A stretch of DNA of 64,000 nt from Streptomyces buecherae (GTDB lineage Bacteria; Actinomycetota; Actinomycetes; Streptomycetales; Streptomycetaceae). The translations under genes were made by a program, and so were the position numbers. This document shows positions 1 through 9,422 of the stretch, piece by piece; within the stretch, counting starts at the first letter, position 1, and the number at the start of each line of letters is the position of its first letter. The notes under the pieces are model-generated. The model did no database searches, had not been told where the DNA came from, and saw nothing but the letters and a program-made list of their open reading frames with translations. Where the stretch lies: assembly GCF_014295035.1 (NCBI RefSeq), contig NZ_CP060404.1:910001-974000 (forward strand). The letters are read 5' to 3'.

Positions 1-242
1 TCCTCGCCCACCTCCCCCGCCTCCCCCAAAAGGCCGACCAGCGCGGGGTGGTAGCCGGGCTGGGGTGCGGACGGGCCGGGGGCGAACGCGTCGCGCACGT
101 CCGACCACGGTTCGGGTGGCTGGGGTGGCCGCAGCCGGCGCGGCCCGAACGGCGGCGCCGCGTACGGGATGCCCGCGAAGGCCGCGACCCCTCCCTTCCG
201 GCGTCCGCGTACCGAACCTGCGGTGGTGGGGATGACGTCCAT
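1..242 (-). CDS. Carboxylesterase/lipase family protein, N-terminal part (runs off left edge)
   Basis: Only the first 80 codons are inside the window; the rest lies to the left. Reading leftward from an ATG at 242, the protein has the opening typical of type-B carboxylesterases (PF00135): a short strand ending in VRGR, then [16 protein letters not shown] and PPQPPEPW, the family's usual 'GIPYA.PP.G..R...P.P..PW' signature. The catalytic Ser, Glu and His would lie downstream and cannot be seen. A GAGGG element sits four bases before the ATG. The family hydrolyses carboxylic esters, often of secondary metabolites or xenobiotics; the substrate is unknown here. No signal peptide is visible, so a cytoplasmic enzyme is likely. 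Confidence 0.75.
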   Translation of the reverse strand, partial: MDVIPTTAGSVRGRRKGGVAAFAGIPYAAPPFGPRRLRPPQPPEPWSDVRDAFAPGPSAPQPGYHPALVGLLGEAGEVGE

Positions 243-459
243 GGGGCCCTCACGGAGGAGACTGGTGCTTTCCCCGCCATCCTCACCACGCGCTCGCCGA
301 CGGGCAACACATTTACGCCGCTGACCAGGGCACATGCCCGGGCGCCCGGCCCGTACGCCGGAGCGCGGGCCGGCACGTGGGCCGAGCGCCGGGCCGCCGT
401 GGGTCGGGCCGCCGTGGGTCGCCCCGGCGACCGCGCGGCCCCGTGGGCGCGCCGCGGTG

Positions 460-513
460 GGCTTCGCGGTGGCGCCCCGCCGTCCGAGCCTGGCGTGGCG
501 CCACCGCGAAGCC
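460..513. terminator. Strong hairpin after the hemerythrin gene
   Basis: A perfect 17-bp inverted repeat (arms 460-476 and 497-513, 20-nt loop) lies just past the stop codon of the minus-strand hemerythrin gene. There is no U-tract, as is usual for terminators in high-GC actinomycetes. The arm contains GGCTTCGCGGTGGCGCC. Confidence 0.6.
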
Positions 514-523
514 GGCGCTCGGG

Positions 524-1117
524 TCAGCCGTCCTTGCCCATGGCCTTGCGTACGGCGTCCTTCGTGCGGTCCATCAGGGCCGCGACGGGCCCGAGGGCCA
601 TGTTGGCCGCTCGGGACTCGACGCCGGGGTGCGGGCGGGTCGGGGCCATGGCCTCGGCCGCCTTGACGCCCTTGGCCATGGAGGCCAGGCGCGCAGTGTC
701 GGCGCTGCGGCGGATGTGGGTGAACTCGTACCGTTCCTCGGCCCTGGCGTGGGTCTGGACGCTCTCGCGGAGCACGCGCAGCCGGGGGAGGAACTCCGGG
801 TCCTCGGTGTCCAGGTCCTCCAGGGCCGCCAGGCTCTCCTTGGCCTTGTGCTCCTCGGCCAGGCGCTCGTCGACGACCTCCTCGGCGCCGGGGAAGGCGC
901 GGCGGGCGAAGGGGTGGACCACCTCCTCCTCGGCCGTCTCGTGCACGGCGAGCAGGCGTACCAGGCGCCGGAAGGCGTCCTTGCGGTCATCGCCGGTCGA
1001 CGCCTCGACCTCGTCGAAGAGGTTGCGGATATCGCCGTGCTGACGCATGAGGAGCGTCACCACGTCGGTGTCGGCGGCGTTGTCGTCGCCGGCGTGTGGT
1101 GTGTGGGTGTGTGTCAT
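524..1117 (-). CDS. Hemerythrin domain-containing protein
   Basis: A 197-residue protein with a four-helix hemerythrin HHE cation-binding domain. Metal-ligand candidates are spaced through the first 120 residues: His in [12 protein letters not shown], His and Glu in [13 protein letters not shown], His in EEHKAKESL and His in QTHARAEER. Such proteins bind a non-heme diiron centre and sense or carry O2, NO or iron. The ATG at 1117 is chosen because GAGGGG lies about ten bases upstream; a GTG at 1135 would overlap the stop of the preceding ferritin-like gene (GTGA) and add six residues. The gene is probably cotranscribed with that gene and lies near catalase, which suggests a role in oxidative or nitrosative stress. 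Confidence 0.85.
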   Translation of the reverse strand: MTHTHTPHAGDDNAADTDVVTLLMRQHGDIRNLFDEVEASTGDDRKDAFRRLVRLLAVHETAEEEVVHPFARRAFPGAEEVVDERLAEEHKAKESLAALEDLDTEDPEFLPRLRVLRESVQTHARAEERYEFTHIRRSADTARLASMAKGVKAAEAMAPTRPHPGVESRAANMALGPVAALMDRTKDAVRKAMGKDG

Positions 1118-1131
1118 GGCGGGATCGCCCC

Positions 1132-2442
1132 TCACTGGTTCTCGGGCAGTGCGGCGACCGGGTGCTCGCCCTCGGTCTCCAGGCGGTACTGGCGGCCGAA
1201 CACCTCCTGGTGCTGGTCCATGACCCGGTCGCTCGGCGCGGCCTCGCCCCCGTGGATCCGTGCCTGCATCTCCTCGAACCGCTCGTGTGCCTCACGGACG
1301 TACCCGGCGCCCAGGGTGGTGAGGTCGATCTGGGTGGCGAGCAGTTCCCGCAGGTAGCCCTTGTTCGGCTCGAAGGTGAGCACGTTGGGCAGCTCGGGGG
1401 CCAGCACCTCGGCCGGGTCGCGGTTGTCGTGGCGACGCATCAGGTCGCAGGCGATGTGCAGGTGCTCCAGTTCCATGTTCAGGTGCAGCTCCCACAGCGC
1501 CTTGACCTTCGGGTCGCTCTCCTGCTCCATGAAGGAGTAGTACAGGTAGCACTCGTTGTACTCGTGGTTGACGAGCTGCTCCCACCACGTCTCCCCCGGG
1601 TCGACCAGCGACTCGTAGTGCGTGACGTGCTCCTCCTCGATGAGCCCGATCTCCTGGTAGAGCTGTCGGGCGATCGGCTCCATGTAGGTGGGGCCGGTGT
1701 TCATGTAGAAGTTCATCGTCTGCTGCTCGGCGGAGAGGATCGTCAGCGCGTGCAGCTTGGAGAGCGGGTCGGTGCGCGTGCGGTCGTAGGGGTCGCGGAC
1801 GTTGTCCACCGGGTTGCGGTGGTGGAGCCGGGTGGGCCGGCCCGGCATGACCTCCGTGAGGCCGTCGACGATCGCCTCGGCCTTGCGGTGCTCGATCATC
1901 TCGTACAGGTTCGCGTACCGGTACAGGTGGTCGAAGTCCTCCAGCACGCCGAACTGGTACGCCTGCTTCAGGTACGGGTCGGGCTCCATGCGTGCCACCC
2001 AGGCCGTCAGGTCCACGGCCACCTGCTCGTAGGCGATCGTCGTCTCCAACACCGACGACACCCCGGGGAGCAGCCAGTTGACCGCCTTCTGCTGCTGTGC
2101 CTCGACGTAGCGCGTCCGTGCCAGTTGCCGCTTGACCTCGGGGTCCTTCGTGTGGCGGGCCAACTGGTGGCTGAACATGATGGCCTCGACCTCGATGCCG
2201 TTCATGGTGATGACGCGGCAGCGGGTGTACGGGTCGCAGTGGTCCGGGTCGATCGGTTCGACGTTTAGCTCGCGCCAGCTTCTGACCTGGCGGTCCAGCG
2301 GGATTCCTCGATGCTCCAACGGGTTGAACGGCACCTGGATCTCCTCGTGGTGTGGGGCGGAATCTCCGAAGTACCCGCGAATGCCCGGCGGAACCGGCGG
2401 AGTGTGGGGGGACGCCGGGCCATCCTCGGTCTGGCCGACCAC
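1132..2442 (-). CDS. Ferritin-like domain protein of unknown role
   Basis: A 436-residue protein, mostly helical by composition, with repeated Glu/His motifs expected of a ferritin-like diiron fold: YVEAQQQ near residue 95, EEEHVTHYE in the middle and MELEHLHIA about residue 330. The N terminus is proline-rich and probably disordered. The family is known in actinomycetes mainly as a conserved hypothetical; no reaction can be assigned. The start is taken at a GTG with a weak ribosome site, so the first 20-30 residues are uncertain. Its stop codon touches the hemerythrin gene just downstream, indicating coupling of two predicted iron-binding proteins, with catalase upstream on the same strand. 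Confidence 0.7.
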   Translation of the reverse strand: MVGQTEDGPASPHTPPVPPGIRGYFGDSAPHHEEIQVPFNPLEHRGIPLDRQVRSWRELNVEPIDPDHCDPYTRCRVITMNGIEVEAIMFSHQLARHTKDPEVKRQLARTRYVEAQQQKAVNWLLPGVSSVLETTIAYEQVAVDLTAWVARMEPDPYLKQAYQFGVLEDFDHLYRYANLYEMIEHRKAEAIVDGLTEVMPGRPTRLHHRNPVDNVRDPYDRTRTDPLSKLHALTILSAEQQTMNFYMNTGPTYMEPIARQLYQEIGLIEEEHVTHYESLVDPGETWWEQLVNHEYNECYLYYSFMEQESDPKVKALWELHLNMELEHLHIACDLMRRHDNRDPAEVLAPELPNVLTFEPNKGYLRELLATQIDLTTLGAGYVREAHERFEEMQARIHGGEAAPSDRVMDQHQEVFGRQYRLETEGEHPVAALPENQ

Positions 2443-2712
2443 CCGGGCTCGCTGCCATGCCCTCGGGCCACGTCGACGTCACTCGACCGGCCCGCGTCCC
2501 CGCCTGGCCGACGGCTGCCGCCGCCGTCGGCCCGGGGTGGGGCCGCCGAGCGCGCGGTGGGCGGCCCTGGCACCGGTGGCCGGCCCCCGGGGCGCGGTCC
2601 GGCGCGGACGTGCCCCGGGCGGCCGGCCTGGCCGGGTCGCCCCGGCCGTGCGGCCTGACGCCGCTGGCCCGCCCCGTCGCGGCACGGGGCGGGAGCGGCG
2701 GCCGGTGGGTGG

Positions 2713-4371
2713 TTACCGGGTGACGACGTAGCGCTCGTCGGGGACGCAGTGGGTCATGGTGAGCCCGGACACGTCGCGCGGCGGGTTCTCACCCAGCCGG
2801 CTCAGGCGTTCGCGGTCCTCGTCCGTCAGGCTCTGGCCGGGCAGCGGTTCCAGGTGGGTCACGTCGGAGGGCCCGATGCCCAGGCCCTTGCCCACCCGGA
2901 GGCCGAGGTCGTTCTCGACCAGCAGGAAGTGCCAGACCATGCGTTCCTGCACCCGGCGGTCGCACTGGGAGATGAGGTTGACGAAGTTGGTGACCAGGTC
3001 GTCGCGCTCCCAGTCCTCCAGCAACAGGTAGCGCTGGCCGGCCTGCTGGTAGTCGTTGGCCAGCGGGATGCGCTTGCGGGTCAGCCGACCCCTGATCTCC
3101 GGGCCCTGGTCGTCGTGGGTGGGGTACTGGGCCTCGTGCAGTCCGCCGGTGATCGACGGCTCGTAGTTGACCTCGGGGTTCGCGTTGGCCGCGCGGTTGT
3201 CGTAGGCCATGAACCCGTCGCGCTGGTTGGTGCGCACCTCCGTGTTCTTGGCCTGGTTGACCGGGAGTTGCAGGTAGTTGGGGCCCACCCGGTAGCGCTG
3301 GGTGTCGCTGTAGGAGAACGTCCGGCCGACGAGCATCTTGTCGTCGGAGAAGTCGAGGCCATCGACGAGGACGCCGGTGCCGAAGGCGATCTGCTCGTTC
3401 TCCGCGTAGTAGTTGTCGACCGTGCGGTCGAGCACCAGGCGGCCGACGGGCTTGGGTGGGAAGTCCTGTTCCGGCCAGGTCTTGGTGTCGTCCAGCGGGT
3501 CGAAGTCCAGCTCGGGGTGGTCGCCGTCGGCCATCATCTGCACGAGCAGTTCCCACTCGGGGTACTCGCCCCGGCGGATGGCCTCGTACAGATCCTTCGT
3601 GGCGTGGCCCAGCTCGCCCGCCTGGACGTTCGCCGCGTCCTCCTCGGTCATGCTGCGCACGCCCTGCTTGGGCATCCAGTGGTACTTGACGAGAACGGAC
3701 TGCCCCTCGGCGTCGATCCACTTGTAGGTGTTCACCCCGAAGCCCTGCATGTGCCGGTAGTCCGCCGGGATGCCGCGCGGGCTGAACAGGTTGACCAGCA
3801 TGTGCATGCTCTCCGGCGTCTGCGACATGAAGTCGAAGATGCGGGCGGGCTTCTGCTCGTGGGAGACCGGGTCGGGCTTGAGGGCGTGGATGACGTCGGG
3901 GAACTTCACGGCGTCCCGGATGAAGAAGACGCCGAGGTTGTTGCCGACCAGGTCCCAGTTGCCGTCCTCGGTGTAGAACTTCACGGCGAAGCCGCGCGGG
4001 TCGCGGGCCGCCTCCGACGAGTCGCGGCCGCCGATGACCGTGGAGAACCGCACGGCCACGTCGGTGCGCTTGCCGCGCTCCTGGAACAGCTTGGCCCGGG
4101 TGTACTGGCTGATCGGCTCGTCACCCCAGGCCCCGTACGCCTCGAAGTAGCCGTAGGAGGTCACGCCCCGGGCGTGCACGACGCGCTCCGGGATGCGCTC
4201 CCGGTCGAAGTGGCTGATCTTCTCCAGGAAGTGGTAGTTCTCCAGGGTGGCCGGGCCGCGGGCGCCCACCGTGCGCTGGTTCTGGTTGTCGTAGATCGGG
4301 TGGCCCTGCCGGTCGGTGAGTACCGTCTGGGGGTCGTCCTCGGGTGAACCCAAGCTGGAAACGTCGGTCAT
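2713..4371 (-). CDS. katA: Heme catalase
   Basis: Monofunctional heme catalase (2 H2O2 to 2 H2O + O2), 552 residues, within the small-subunit range. The distal active-site segment [15 protein letters not shown] carries the catalytic His at residue 66; the catalytic Asn is about residue 145 in WDLVGNN; the proximal heme-ligand Tyr lies in [14 protein letters not shown]. The start is the ATG at 4371, preceded by GAGGAG nine bases upstream; an upstream extension of 51 codons is open but lacks family similarity. It lies 270 bp upstream of the ferritin-like and hemerythrin genes on the same strand, so a common stress response is plausible. The symbol katA follows general use; which Streptomyces paralogue this is cannot be told by eye. 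Confidence 0.93.
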   Translation of the reverse strand: MTDVSSLGSPEDDPQTVLTDRQGHPIYDNQNQRTVGARGPATLENYHFLEKISHFDRERIPERVVHARGVTSYGYFEAYGAWGDEPISQYTRAKLFQERGKRTDVAVRFSTVIGGRDSSEAARDPRGFAVKFYTEDGNWDLVGNNLGVFFIRDAVKFPDVIHALKPDPVSHEQKPARIFDFMSQTPESMHMLVNLFSPRGIPADYRHMQGFGVNTYKWIDAEGQSVLVKYHWMPKQGVRSMTEEDAANVQAGELGHATKDLYEAIRRGEYPEWELLVQMMADGDHPELDFDPLDDTKTWPEQDFPPKPVGRLVLDRTVDNYYAENEQIAFGTGVLVDGLDFSDDKMLVGRTFSYSDTQRYRVGPNYLQLPVNQAKNTEVRTNQRDGFMAYDNRAANANPEVNYEPSITGGLHEAQYPTHDDQGPEIRGRLTRKRIPLANDYQQAGQRYLLLEDWERDDLVTNFVNLISQCDRRVQERMVWHFLLVENDLGLRVGKGLGIGPSDVTHLEPLPGQSLTDEDRERLSRLGENPPRDVSGLTMTHCVPDERYVVTR

Positions 4372-5109
4372 GCCATTGGCTCCTCGGCGAGTGTCCGTGC
4401 GCCCGTACGCCCGCGTGCCGGACGGCGTACGGGCACGGTGGTTCCGTTCCAGTACCCACTTCGTCCGCGATCGCGCAGCGGATGTGAGCCCACGCGCCTG
4501 CCCGCGCGCGCAGGAGGCCGGCACCCGGCCCTGGGCTTACCGCAAGGCTGCGTCAGCGGGCCGGGGTCCGCATTCCGAGGACGCCGCGCCGATGGCCCGA
4601 CCGGGGGGCGGGCGGAGGCGGTCGCACGGCCGGCGGAGGACGGAACCGGCGGGCGCGGGCGCCGGGGGCCGCGCGATCGGGAGGCGGGGGTACGGGCCCG
4701 TCGCGGCCGGCGAAACGGGCCGCCACCTGCGATCACGGCGGGTGGGGGCGGGCGCGGCAGGTGGCGGTGCGCGGGGCGCTGGCGGGCGCCGGGGACGCGG
4801 TCGCGGCGCGCCGGCAGCGGCCCGGCCGCGCGGCCTCGTAACGGCGCGGCGGCGTGGGCCGCGTGCCGCAATCGGGTCACGGCGGTGGCGCCGGGCGCGG
4901 GGTGAGGGCGGTGAGCGGGGTACCCGGGGTGGCCGGACGCGCCGGCCAACGCATCCGAAAAGCGCCGGCCGAAGTAGACCGGTGGCTCCAGCGGACGACG
5001 GGTGGCCTGCTGGTCTCGACCGGCCTCGCCCAGACGGCGTCCGGACGGCCCGACACGCGTCGTTCGTCCCCTGACCGGCGAGGGCACCCGGGGGCCGGAG
5101 GTGGTCGTC
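4372..5109. other. Intergenic stretch upstream of catalase
   Basis: About 740 bp between catalase and the small charged protein. Frames are open because of extreme GC content, but no reading frame has recognisable protein features. It presumably holds the catalase promoter near 4400-4500. I see no convincing regulator palindrome. Confidence 0.5.
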
Positions 5110-5310
5110 GTGCCGGAACCTGGAAGCAAGAAGTACGACACCCGGCGGGCGAGGCTGCGCAAGGACGCGGAGCGGTCGGGGATCTCCGACCAGGACGCCA
5201 ACGAGGCGGCCAACGAGACCCTGCGACAGGACCCCGAGTACCGCAGCCGTGGCCCGCGCACCGAGCGGGGCCGGAGCCCCAAGGGCGAACGCCCCAAGGA
5301 CACCGACTGA
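5110..5310 (+). CDS. Small charged conserved hypothetical protein
   Basis: A 66-residue basic, hydrophilic protein starting at a GTG (VPEPGSKKYDTRR) with GGAGG eight bases upstream (5097-5101). It has a predicted helical centre with alternating charges (RARLRKDAERSG, DQDANEAANETL) and a Lys/Arg/Pro-rich tail. Codon choice is strongly G/C in the third position, as in its neighbours, supporting a real gene. It resembles the small 'SKKYD...' charged proteins of actinomycetes that have no firm function; some similar ones carry uninformative labels in annotation. No membrane segment or metal motif is seen. Gene convergent with secDF across a long hairpin. Confidence 0.65.
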   Translation: MPEPGSKKYDTRRARLRKDAERSGISDQDANEAANETLRQDPEYRSRGPRTERGRSPKGERPKDTD

Positions 5311-5342
5311 CGCGCCCGCCGACCGCGCCGCGCGTCCGCGCG

Positions 5343-5388
5343 GAGGCCGGCGTCCGCGCGCCACGGATGGCGCGCGGACGCCGGCCTC
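5343..5388. terminator. Bidirectional terminator, 21-bp perfect stem
   Basis: Arms 5343-5363 and 5368-5388 are perfectly complementary over 21 bp with a CGGA tetraloop. It sits between the convergent small-protein gene (+) and secDF (-), so it probably ends both transcripts. Confidence 0.8.
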
Positions 5389-5430
5389 ATGCCACGGCAG
5401 CCGCGCCGTCGGGCGCGTCCCGCGCCGGTC

Positions 5431-7887
5431 TCAGCGCGGCAGGCCGGCGCCCGGTCGGGTGCGGGTCGGCGCCTTGGCGGCGTCGGCGGGCTCGCGGTCG
5501 CCGGTCTTCCCGTCGCCGCCGGGCGTGCGGGAGGTGGACAGGCCGCGCGCCTGGAGTTCCACCGCGAGGGGGGCCGCGGTGAACATCGAGGAGTACGTGC
5601 CGACGGCCACGCCGATCAACAGCGCGAGGGCGAAGTCGGTCAGCGAGTCGCCGCCCACCAGGGCGAGCGTGGCCAGGATGCACAGGGCGCCCATGCCCGT
5701 GTTGACGGTCCGTGGCACCGTCTGGACCAGCGCGGTGTTGGTCGTGCGCGCGTACGGCTGCTCCGGGTGGCTGGCCTGGAGCTGCCTGACCCGGTCGAAG
5801 ATCACGACGGAGTCGTTCACCGAGTAGCCGATCACCGTCAGCAGCGCGGCCAGGAAGATCCCGTCGATGGGCTTGCCGAGCCAGGCGAAGGCGCCCACCA
5901 CGATGAGCGCGTCGTGCACCATCGCCACCACGGCCGAGAAGCCGAGGGCGAAGCGGAACCGGATGGCGAGGTAGAGCAACTGGGCTCCCACCGCCAGCGC
6001 GAGGGCGATCAGCGCCCCGCGCCGCAGCTCATCGCCCATGCTGGGCCCGATGAGCTCGTCGCGGACTTTCTCCACCTTCTCCCCCGCGAGGGCCCCGATC
6101 GCCTCGCCGACCCGCGCTTCCTCGGCGTTCGACATCCCACCGGTACGTACCGTCAGCTCGCCGTCGCCCGACGCCTGCACGACGGCGCGCGGGAAGCCGA
6201 CGTCGGCCACCGCGTCCCGGGCCCGGTCGACGTCCACCGGCTTGGTGGTCGCGTACTCCACGAGCCGGCCCCCGGTGAACTCCACGCCGAAGTCGAGGCC
6301 GCGCACCAGGATGCCCGCCGTGGCCAGCACCATGGCCACGGCCGAGCCGGCGAGCCAGCGCCGCCGGCGGCCCATCAGGTCCGGGTCGCGCCGGGTGAGG
6401 CGGGCGCGGACCGCGCCGATGTGGGCGATGCCGGTGATGCCCGGCCGCCGCCGCACCGCGCGCCGGGCCACCGCGAGGTCGGCCAGCGCGCGGGTGATCA
6501 CCAGCGCGCTGACCATGGACGCCAGGACGCCGATGCCCAGCGTCACGCCGAAACCGCGGACCGGGCCCGAGGCGAAGAGGAACAACAGCGCGGCGGCGAT
6601 GAGCGTGGTGATGTTGGAGTCGGCGATGGCGCTCAGCGCCTCGCGGAAGCCGGCCGCCAGCGCGGAACGCGGGGTCTTGCGTTGCCGTGTCGCGGTCGCG
6701 TACTCCTCGCGGGCCCGCTCGAAGACCAGCACGTTGGCGTCCACGGCCATGCCGATCGCCAGCACGAAACCGGCGAGCCCGGGCAGCGTGAGGGTGGCCC
6801 CCAGCCCGACCAGGGCGGCGTAGGAGATGACTCCGTAGCAAGCGAGGGCGATGACCGCCAGGCCGCCCAGGAGGCGGTAGACCGCCATGATGAACAGGCC
6901 GGTCAGGGCGGTGCCGATGATGGCCGCCCGCGCGCTCGCCTCGATGGCGGCGGCCCCCAGGGTGGGGCCGACGGTGCGCTGCTCGACGGCCTCGACCGGC
7001 ACCGGCAGGGCGCCGCCGTTGATGAGCAGCGCGAGTTCGCGGGCCTCCTTACGGTCGAAGTCCCCGGTGATCTGGGTCGAACCCCCCGCGATGCCCTTGC
7101 CGCACTGGACACCGGGGTCCACCTGCGGGGACGAGATGACCTCGTCGTCCAGCACGATCGCCACCCGGCGGACGGGGTCACCCGGAGCGGCGCAGGCGGC
7201 CTCGCCGGTCAGGTCGGCCCACTTGCCCTTCCCACCCTTGTGGAAGTCGACGCTGACGAACCAACCGAGGCCCTGCTGCGGTTCGATGCGCGCCTCGGCC
7301 TCGGCGACCTCGCCCCCGTTCAGCGACGACGGGCCCAGCCGCAGCGGCCTGCCCTCCTCGTCGGGCAACACCAGCTCACGCCCGCTCCTGCCCGCCTCCT
7401 CGGCCTGCCCCGCCTTGCTCGCCTTGTCCGGCTTGCTCGCCTTGTCCGGCTTACCTGACTCACCCGGCTCACCCGGCTCACCTGGCTTACCTGATTCGCC
7501 CTTCTTGCCCGGCCGGTCCACGGTGTCGGGTGGCGCCTCGCCGAGTACGGGGTGGAAGGCGAGTTGGGCGGTGCGGCCCAGGACGTCGGCGGCCTCGCGC
7601 GGGTCCTGCACGCCGGGCAACTCGACGATGATGCGTTGGTCGCCGGAGCGGGTGAGGGTGGGTTCGGTGATGCCGAGCGCGTCCACGCGGCGGCGCAGTA
7701 CCTCCAACGTCCGGTCGGTGGCCTCGGAGTCGGCCGTTGCGGTGGGTGTGTCACGGGTTTCGAGCACGATCTGCGTGCCACCCCGTAGGTCGAGGCCGAG
7801 ACGGGCGGGCACGGTCACGGCGATATAAAGCGACAAAGCGACGATGGCGAGGGCGAGCAGGGCCCGCACTCGCATGGAGCGCGTCAA
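5431..7887 (-). CDS. secDF: Protein translocase SecDF (fused SecD and SecF)
   Basis: An 818-residue membrane protein that joins SecD and SecF, the proton-driven accessory subunits that pull exported proteins through SecYEG. The SecD half opens with one membrane segment and DLRGG at residues 33-37, has the P1 domain, then a five-helix RND-like bundle containing GMAVDANVLVFER. The SecF half begins about residue 530 (FGVEFTGGRLVEY) and has GYSVNDSVVIFDR with the conserved Asp/Asn. Residues about 127-167 form a collagen-like Gly/Pro/Ser/Lys insert inside the SecD P1 region. The TTG at 7887 is chosen because GGAGG lies six bases upstream; an ATG four codons later is possible. Most bacteria encode a separate secD and secF; fusion also occurs in Bacillus. 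Confidence 0.93.
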   Translation of the reverse strand: MTRSMRVRALLALAIVALSLYIAVTVPARLGLDLRGGTQIVLETRDTPTATADSEATDRTLEVLRRRVDALGITEPTLTRSGDQRIIVELPGVQDPREAADVLGRTAQLAFHPVLGEAPPDTVDRPGKKGESGKPGEPGEPGESGKPDKASKPDKASKAGQAEEAGRSGRELVLPDEEGRPLRLGPSSLNGGEVAEAEARIEPQQGLGWFVSVDFHKGGKGKWADLTGEAACAAPGDPVRRVAIVLDDEVISSPQVDPGVQCGKGIAGGSTQITGDFDRKEARELALLINGGALPVPVEAVEQRTVGPTLGAAAIEASARAAIIGTALTGLFIMAVYRLLGGLAVIALACYGVISYAALVGLGATLTLPGLAGFVLAIGMAVDANVLVFERAREEYATATRQRKTPRSALAAGFREALSAIADSNITTLIAAALLFLFASGPVRGFGVTLGIGVLASMVSALVITRALADLAVARRAVRRRPGITGIAHIGAVRARLTRRDPDLMGRRRRWLAGSAVAMVLATAGILVRGLDFGVEFTGGRLVEYATTKPVDVDRARDAVADVGFPRAVVQASGDGELTVRTGGMSNAEEARVGEAIGALAGEKVEKVRDELIGPSMGDELRRGALIALALAVGAQLLYLAIRFRFALGFSAVVAMVHDALIVVGAFAWLGKPIDGIFLAALLTVIGYSVNDSVVIFDRVRQLQASHPEQPYARTTNTALVQTVPRTVNTGMGALCILATLALVGGDSLTDFALALLIGVAVGTYSSMFTAAPLAVELQARGLSTSRTPGGDGKTGDREPADAAKAPTRTRPGAGLPR
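7387..7509 (-). repeat. Low-complexity collagen-like tract inside secDF
   Basis: DNA encoding SecDF residues 127-167 is a run of degenerate 9- and 15-bp repeats, giving short GE/PG and KPDKAS units (two adjacent KPDKAS copies). The surrounding gene is normal SecD sequence, so this is an in-frame expansion in an exported loop. Confidence 0.75.
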
Positions 7888-7950
7888 AGGATGCCTCCGG
7901 CAGGCATGCCGCGGCCGCGCGAGGCGGCGCGGAAAGGAAAGGGGAAAGGG

Positions 7951-8523
7951 TCAGCTGCCGAGTGGCGGCGGCGGTGCCCGTCCGGAGTAGGGAGTGAGGT
8001 GGCGCGTGTCGGGGGCGGTGTACGGCGCCGTCGGCGGCGCACGCCAGCCGACGGGCGGGGTGAACACCACCGGCACGGGCAGCAGCGTGGCGCCCGGGGG
8101 CGCCACGGTGTGCCGGGTGCCGGAGTGGTCCGCGTACAGCCGTGGCCAGGTGCCGCCGGGCCGGCCGTGCGACCCCCGCACCTCCGGCTCCGGCCCGCGG
8201 GTCTGGTCCGCGTCGCGCCCCACGGAGGCCGACCCGGCGGTGGGGCCAGCGGGGGCGGGGCCACCCGGGTTGGTAGCGCCTGGGTTGGTGGCGCCGCGTG
8301 GCGCGGGGGTCTCGACCGCGCCGGGTGAGCCCGTCGCGGCGGCGGCCTGCGTCGTGAAGGACGCGGGCGACAGCGCGGCGGAGGCATACGCGGGCTGGGA
8401 GGCCGACGACAGCAGGCCCAGGACGCCGACGAGGACGGCGACGACGGCCGCCCTCAGCGCCCGCGCCCGGTCCGCGCCGGCGCCCACCGGGCGGCGCGAG
8501 ACGGCTGCCGTACGCCGTGCCAT
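7951..8523 (-). CDS. Proline/alanine-rich exported protein
   Basis: A 190-residue protein of unknown function. It begins MARRTAAVSRR, followed by an N-terminal hydrophobic segment (AAVVAVLVGVLGLLSSA) and an AYASA stretch that could be a signal-peptidase site at about residue 50. The rest is low-complexity, rich in Pro, Ala, Gly and Thr, with no cysteine pair or catalytic motif. The start is an ATG with GGGGAGG close upstream; a longer frame is open but the extra 44 residues look non-coding. It lies about 60 bp upstream of secDF on the same strand. It may be wall-associated or a disordered surface protein. Confidence 0.55.
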   Translation of the reverse strand: MARRTAAVSRRPVGAGADRARALRAAVVAVLVGVLGLLSSASQPAYASAALSPASFTTQAAAATGSPGAVETPAPRGATNPGATNPGGPAPAGPTAGSASVGRDADQTRGPEPEVRGSHGRPGGTWPRLYADHSGTRHTVAPPGATLLPVPVVFTPPVGWRAPPTAPYTAPDTRHLTPYSGRAPPPPLGS

Positions 8524-8798
8524 GCCGCCTCCCCTTCCGTCGGGCCCACCCGGTCGTCGCGTTGCCACGGGCCCGGGGACGGCGAACGCACGCGGGCTGA
8601 CGAGGCTGCCGTCGCGGCCCCACCAGGTCAACGCCGCGGCGATCCGGGCGGCCATCGGCCCGGCCGCGCTGGTCGGGCCTGGGCGCTAGGTTAGCCCGCC
8701 GCCGGACGGCGGGGGCGCTACCACGGCCCCCGGCCGCTCTGGCACCGGGGACCGCCCCGCGCGGCCGGCTCCCGAGGTGGGCGCGCGGGGTGGCGGGG

Positions 8799-9422
8799 TC
8801 AGCGGCTGGCGAGGGCCAGTTGCAGGCCCAGGCCGACGAAGGCCGCGGCGAAGGTGCGCCGCATCCAGGCCAGCACCGTGGGGCGGGAGACGATGTGGTC
8901 GCGTACGGTCGCGGCGAAGGCGCCGTAGATCACGAAGACGACGAACGTCATGACCATGAAGACGGCCGAGAGCGCCAGCATGTGCGGCAGGGAGTTGTCG
9001 CTGTCGGCCGGGACGAACTGGGGCAGGAACGCCAGGAAGAACATGGACAGCTTCGGGTTGAGGAAGTTGATCAGAATGGCGGTCCAGGTGACGCGCGCCG
9101 CCGAGTTCTCCTTCGACGAGCCCCCGCCGTCCGTGTCGATCTTCATCGCCCCCTTCTCGCGCAGCGTCTGCCAGGCGAGGAAGAGCAGGTAGCCGACGCC
9201 GGCCCACTTGAAGCTCTCGAAGGCCAGCGCGCTGGTGTGCAGCACGGCGGCGAGCCCCGCGATGGCCGCGGCCAGGTGCGGGACGATCCCGAGGGTGCAG
9301 CCGAAGGCCGCCACGACCGACATGCGGAATCCGCGCGTCAGGCCCGTGCCGACGGTGTACACCGCTCCGGTTCCCGGCGAGACCACGATGATCAACGCGG
9401 TGATGAAGAACTCAACGCTCAT
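8799..9422 (-). CDS. LysE/RhtB family amino-acid exporter
   Basis: A 207-residue inner-membrane protein with about six hydrophobic segments. The opening helix ending in SPGTGAVYTVGTGLTRG is the hallmark of the LysE/RhtB family, which exports amino acids or their analogues by proton exchange. YLLFLAWQTLRE follows the third helix, also typical. A short charged loop (TDGGGSSKEN) lies mid-protein. The ATG at 9422 has AGGGAG upstream. It is transcribed away from the iron-siderophore genes and shares their 430-bp intergenic region, but nothing shows common regulation. Substrate unknown. Confidence 0.88.
   Translation of the reverse strand: MSVEFFITALIIVVSPGTGAVYTVGTGLTRGFRMSVVAAFGCTLGIVPHLAAAIAGLAAVLHTSALAFESFKWAGVGYLLFLAWQTLREKGAMKIDTDGGGSSKENSAARVTWTAILINFLNPKLSMFFLAFLPQFVPADSDNSLPHMLALSAVFMVMTFVVFVIYGAFAATVRDHIVSRPTVLAWMRRTFAAAFVGLGLQLALASR

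Noticed and set aside
48..1043. Long plus-strand open frame over the hemerythrin gene
   Set aside because: It is antisense to the hemerythrin gene and has no protein pattern; open frames are common at this GC content.
2749..4347. 532-codon plus-strand frame opposite catalase
   Set aside because: It is antisense to a clear catalase with intact catalytic residues, and it has a low-complexity Val/Leu/Gly pattern.
5389..7458. 689-codon plus-strand frame opposite secDF
   Set aside because: It is the antisense shadow of secDF; it is rich in His/Gly/Arg and has no family features.
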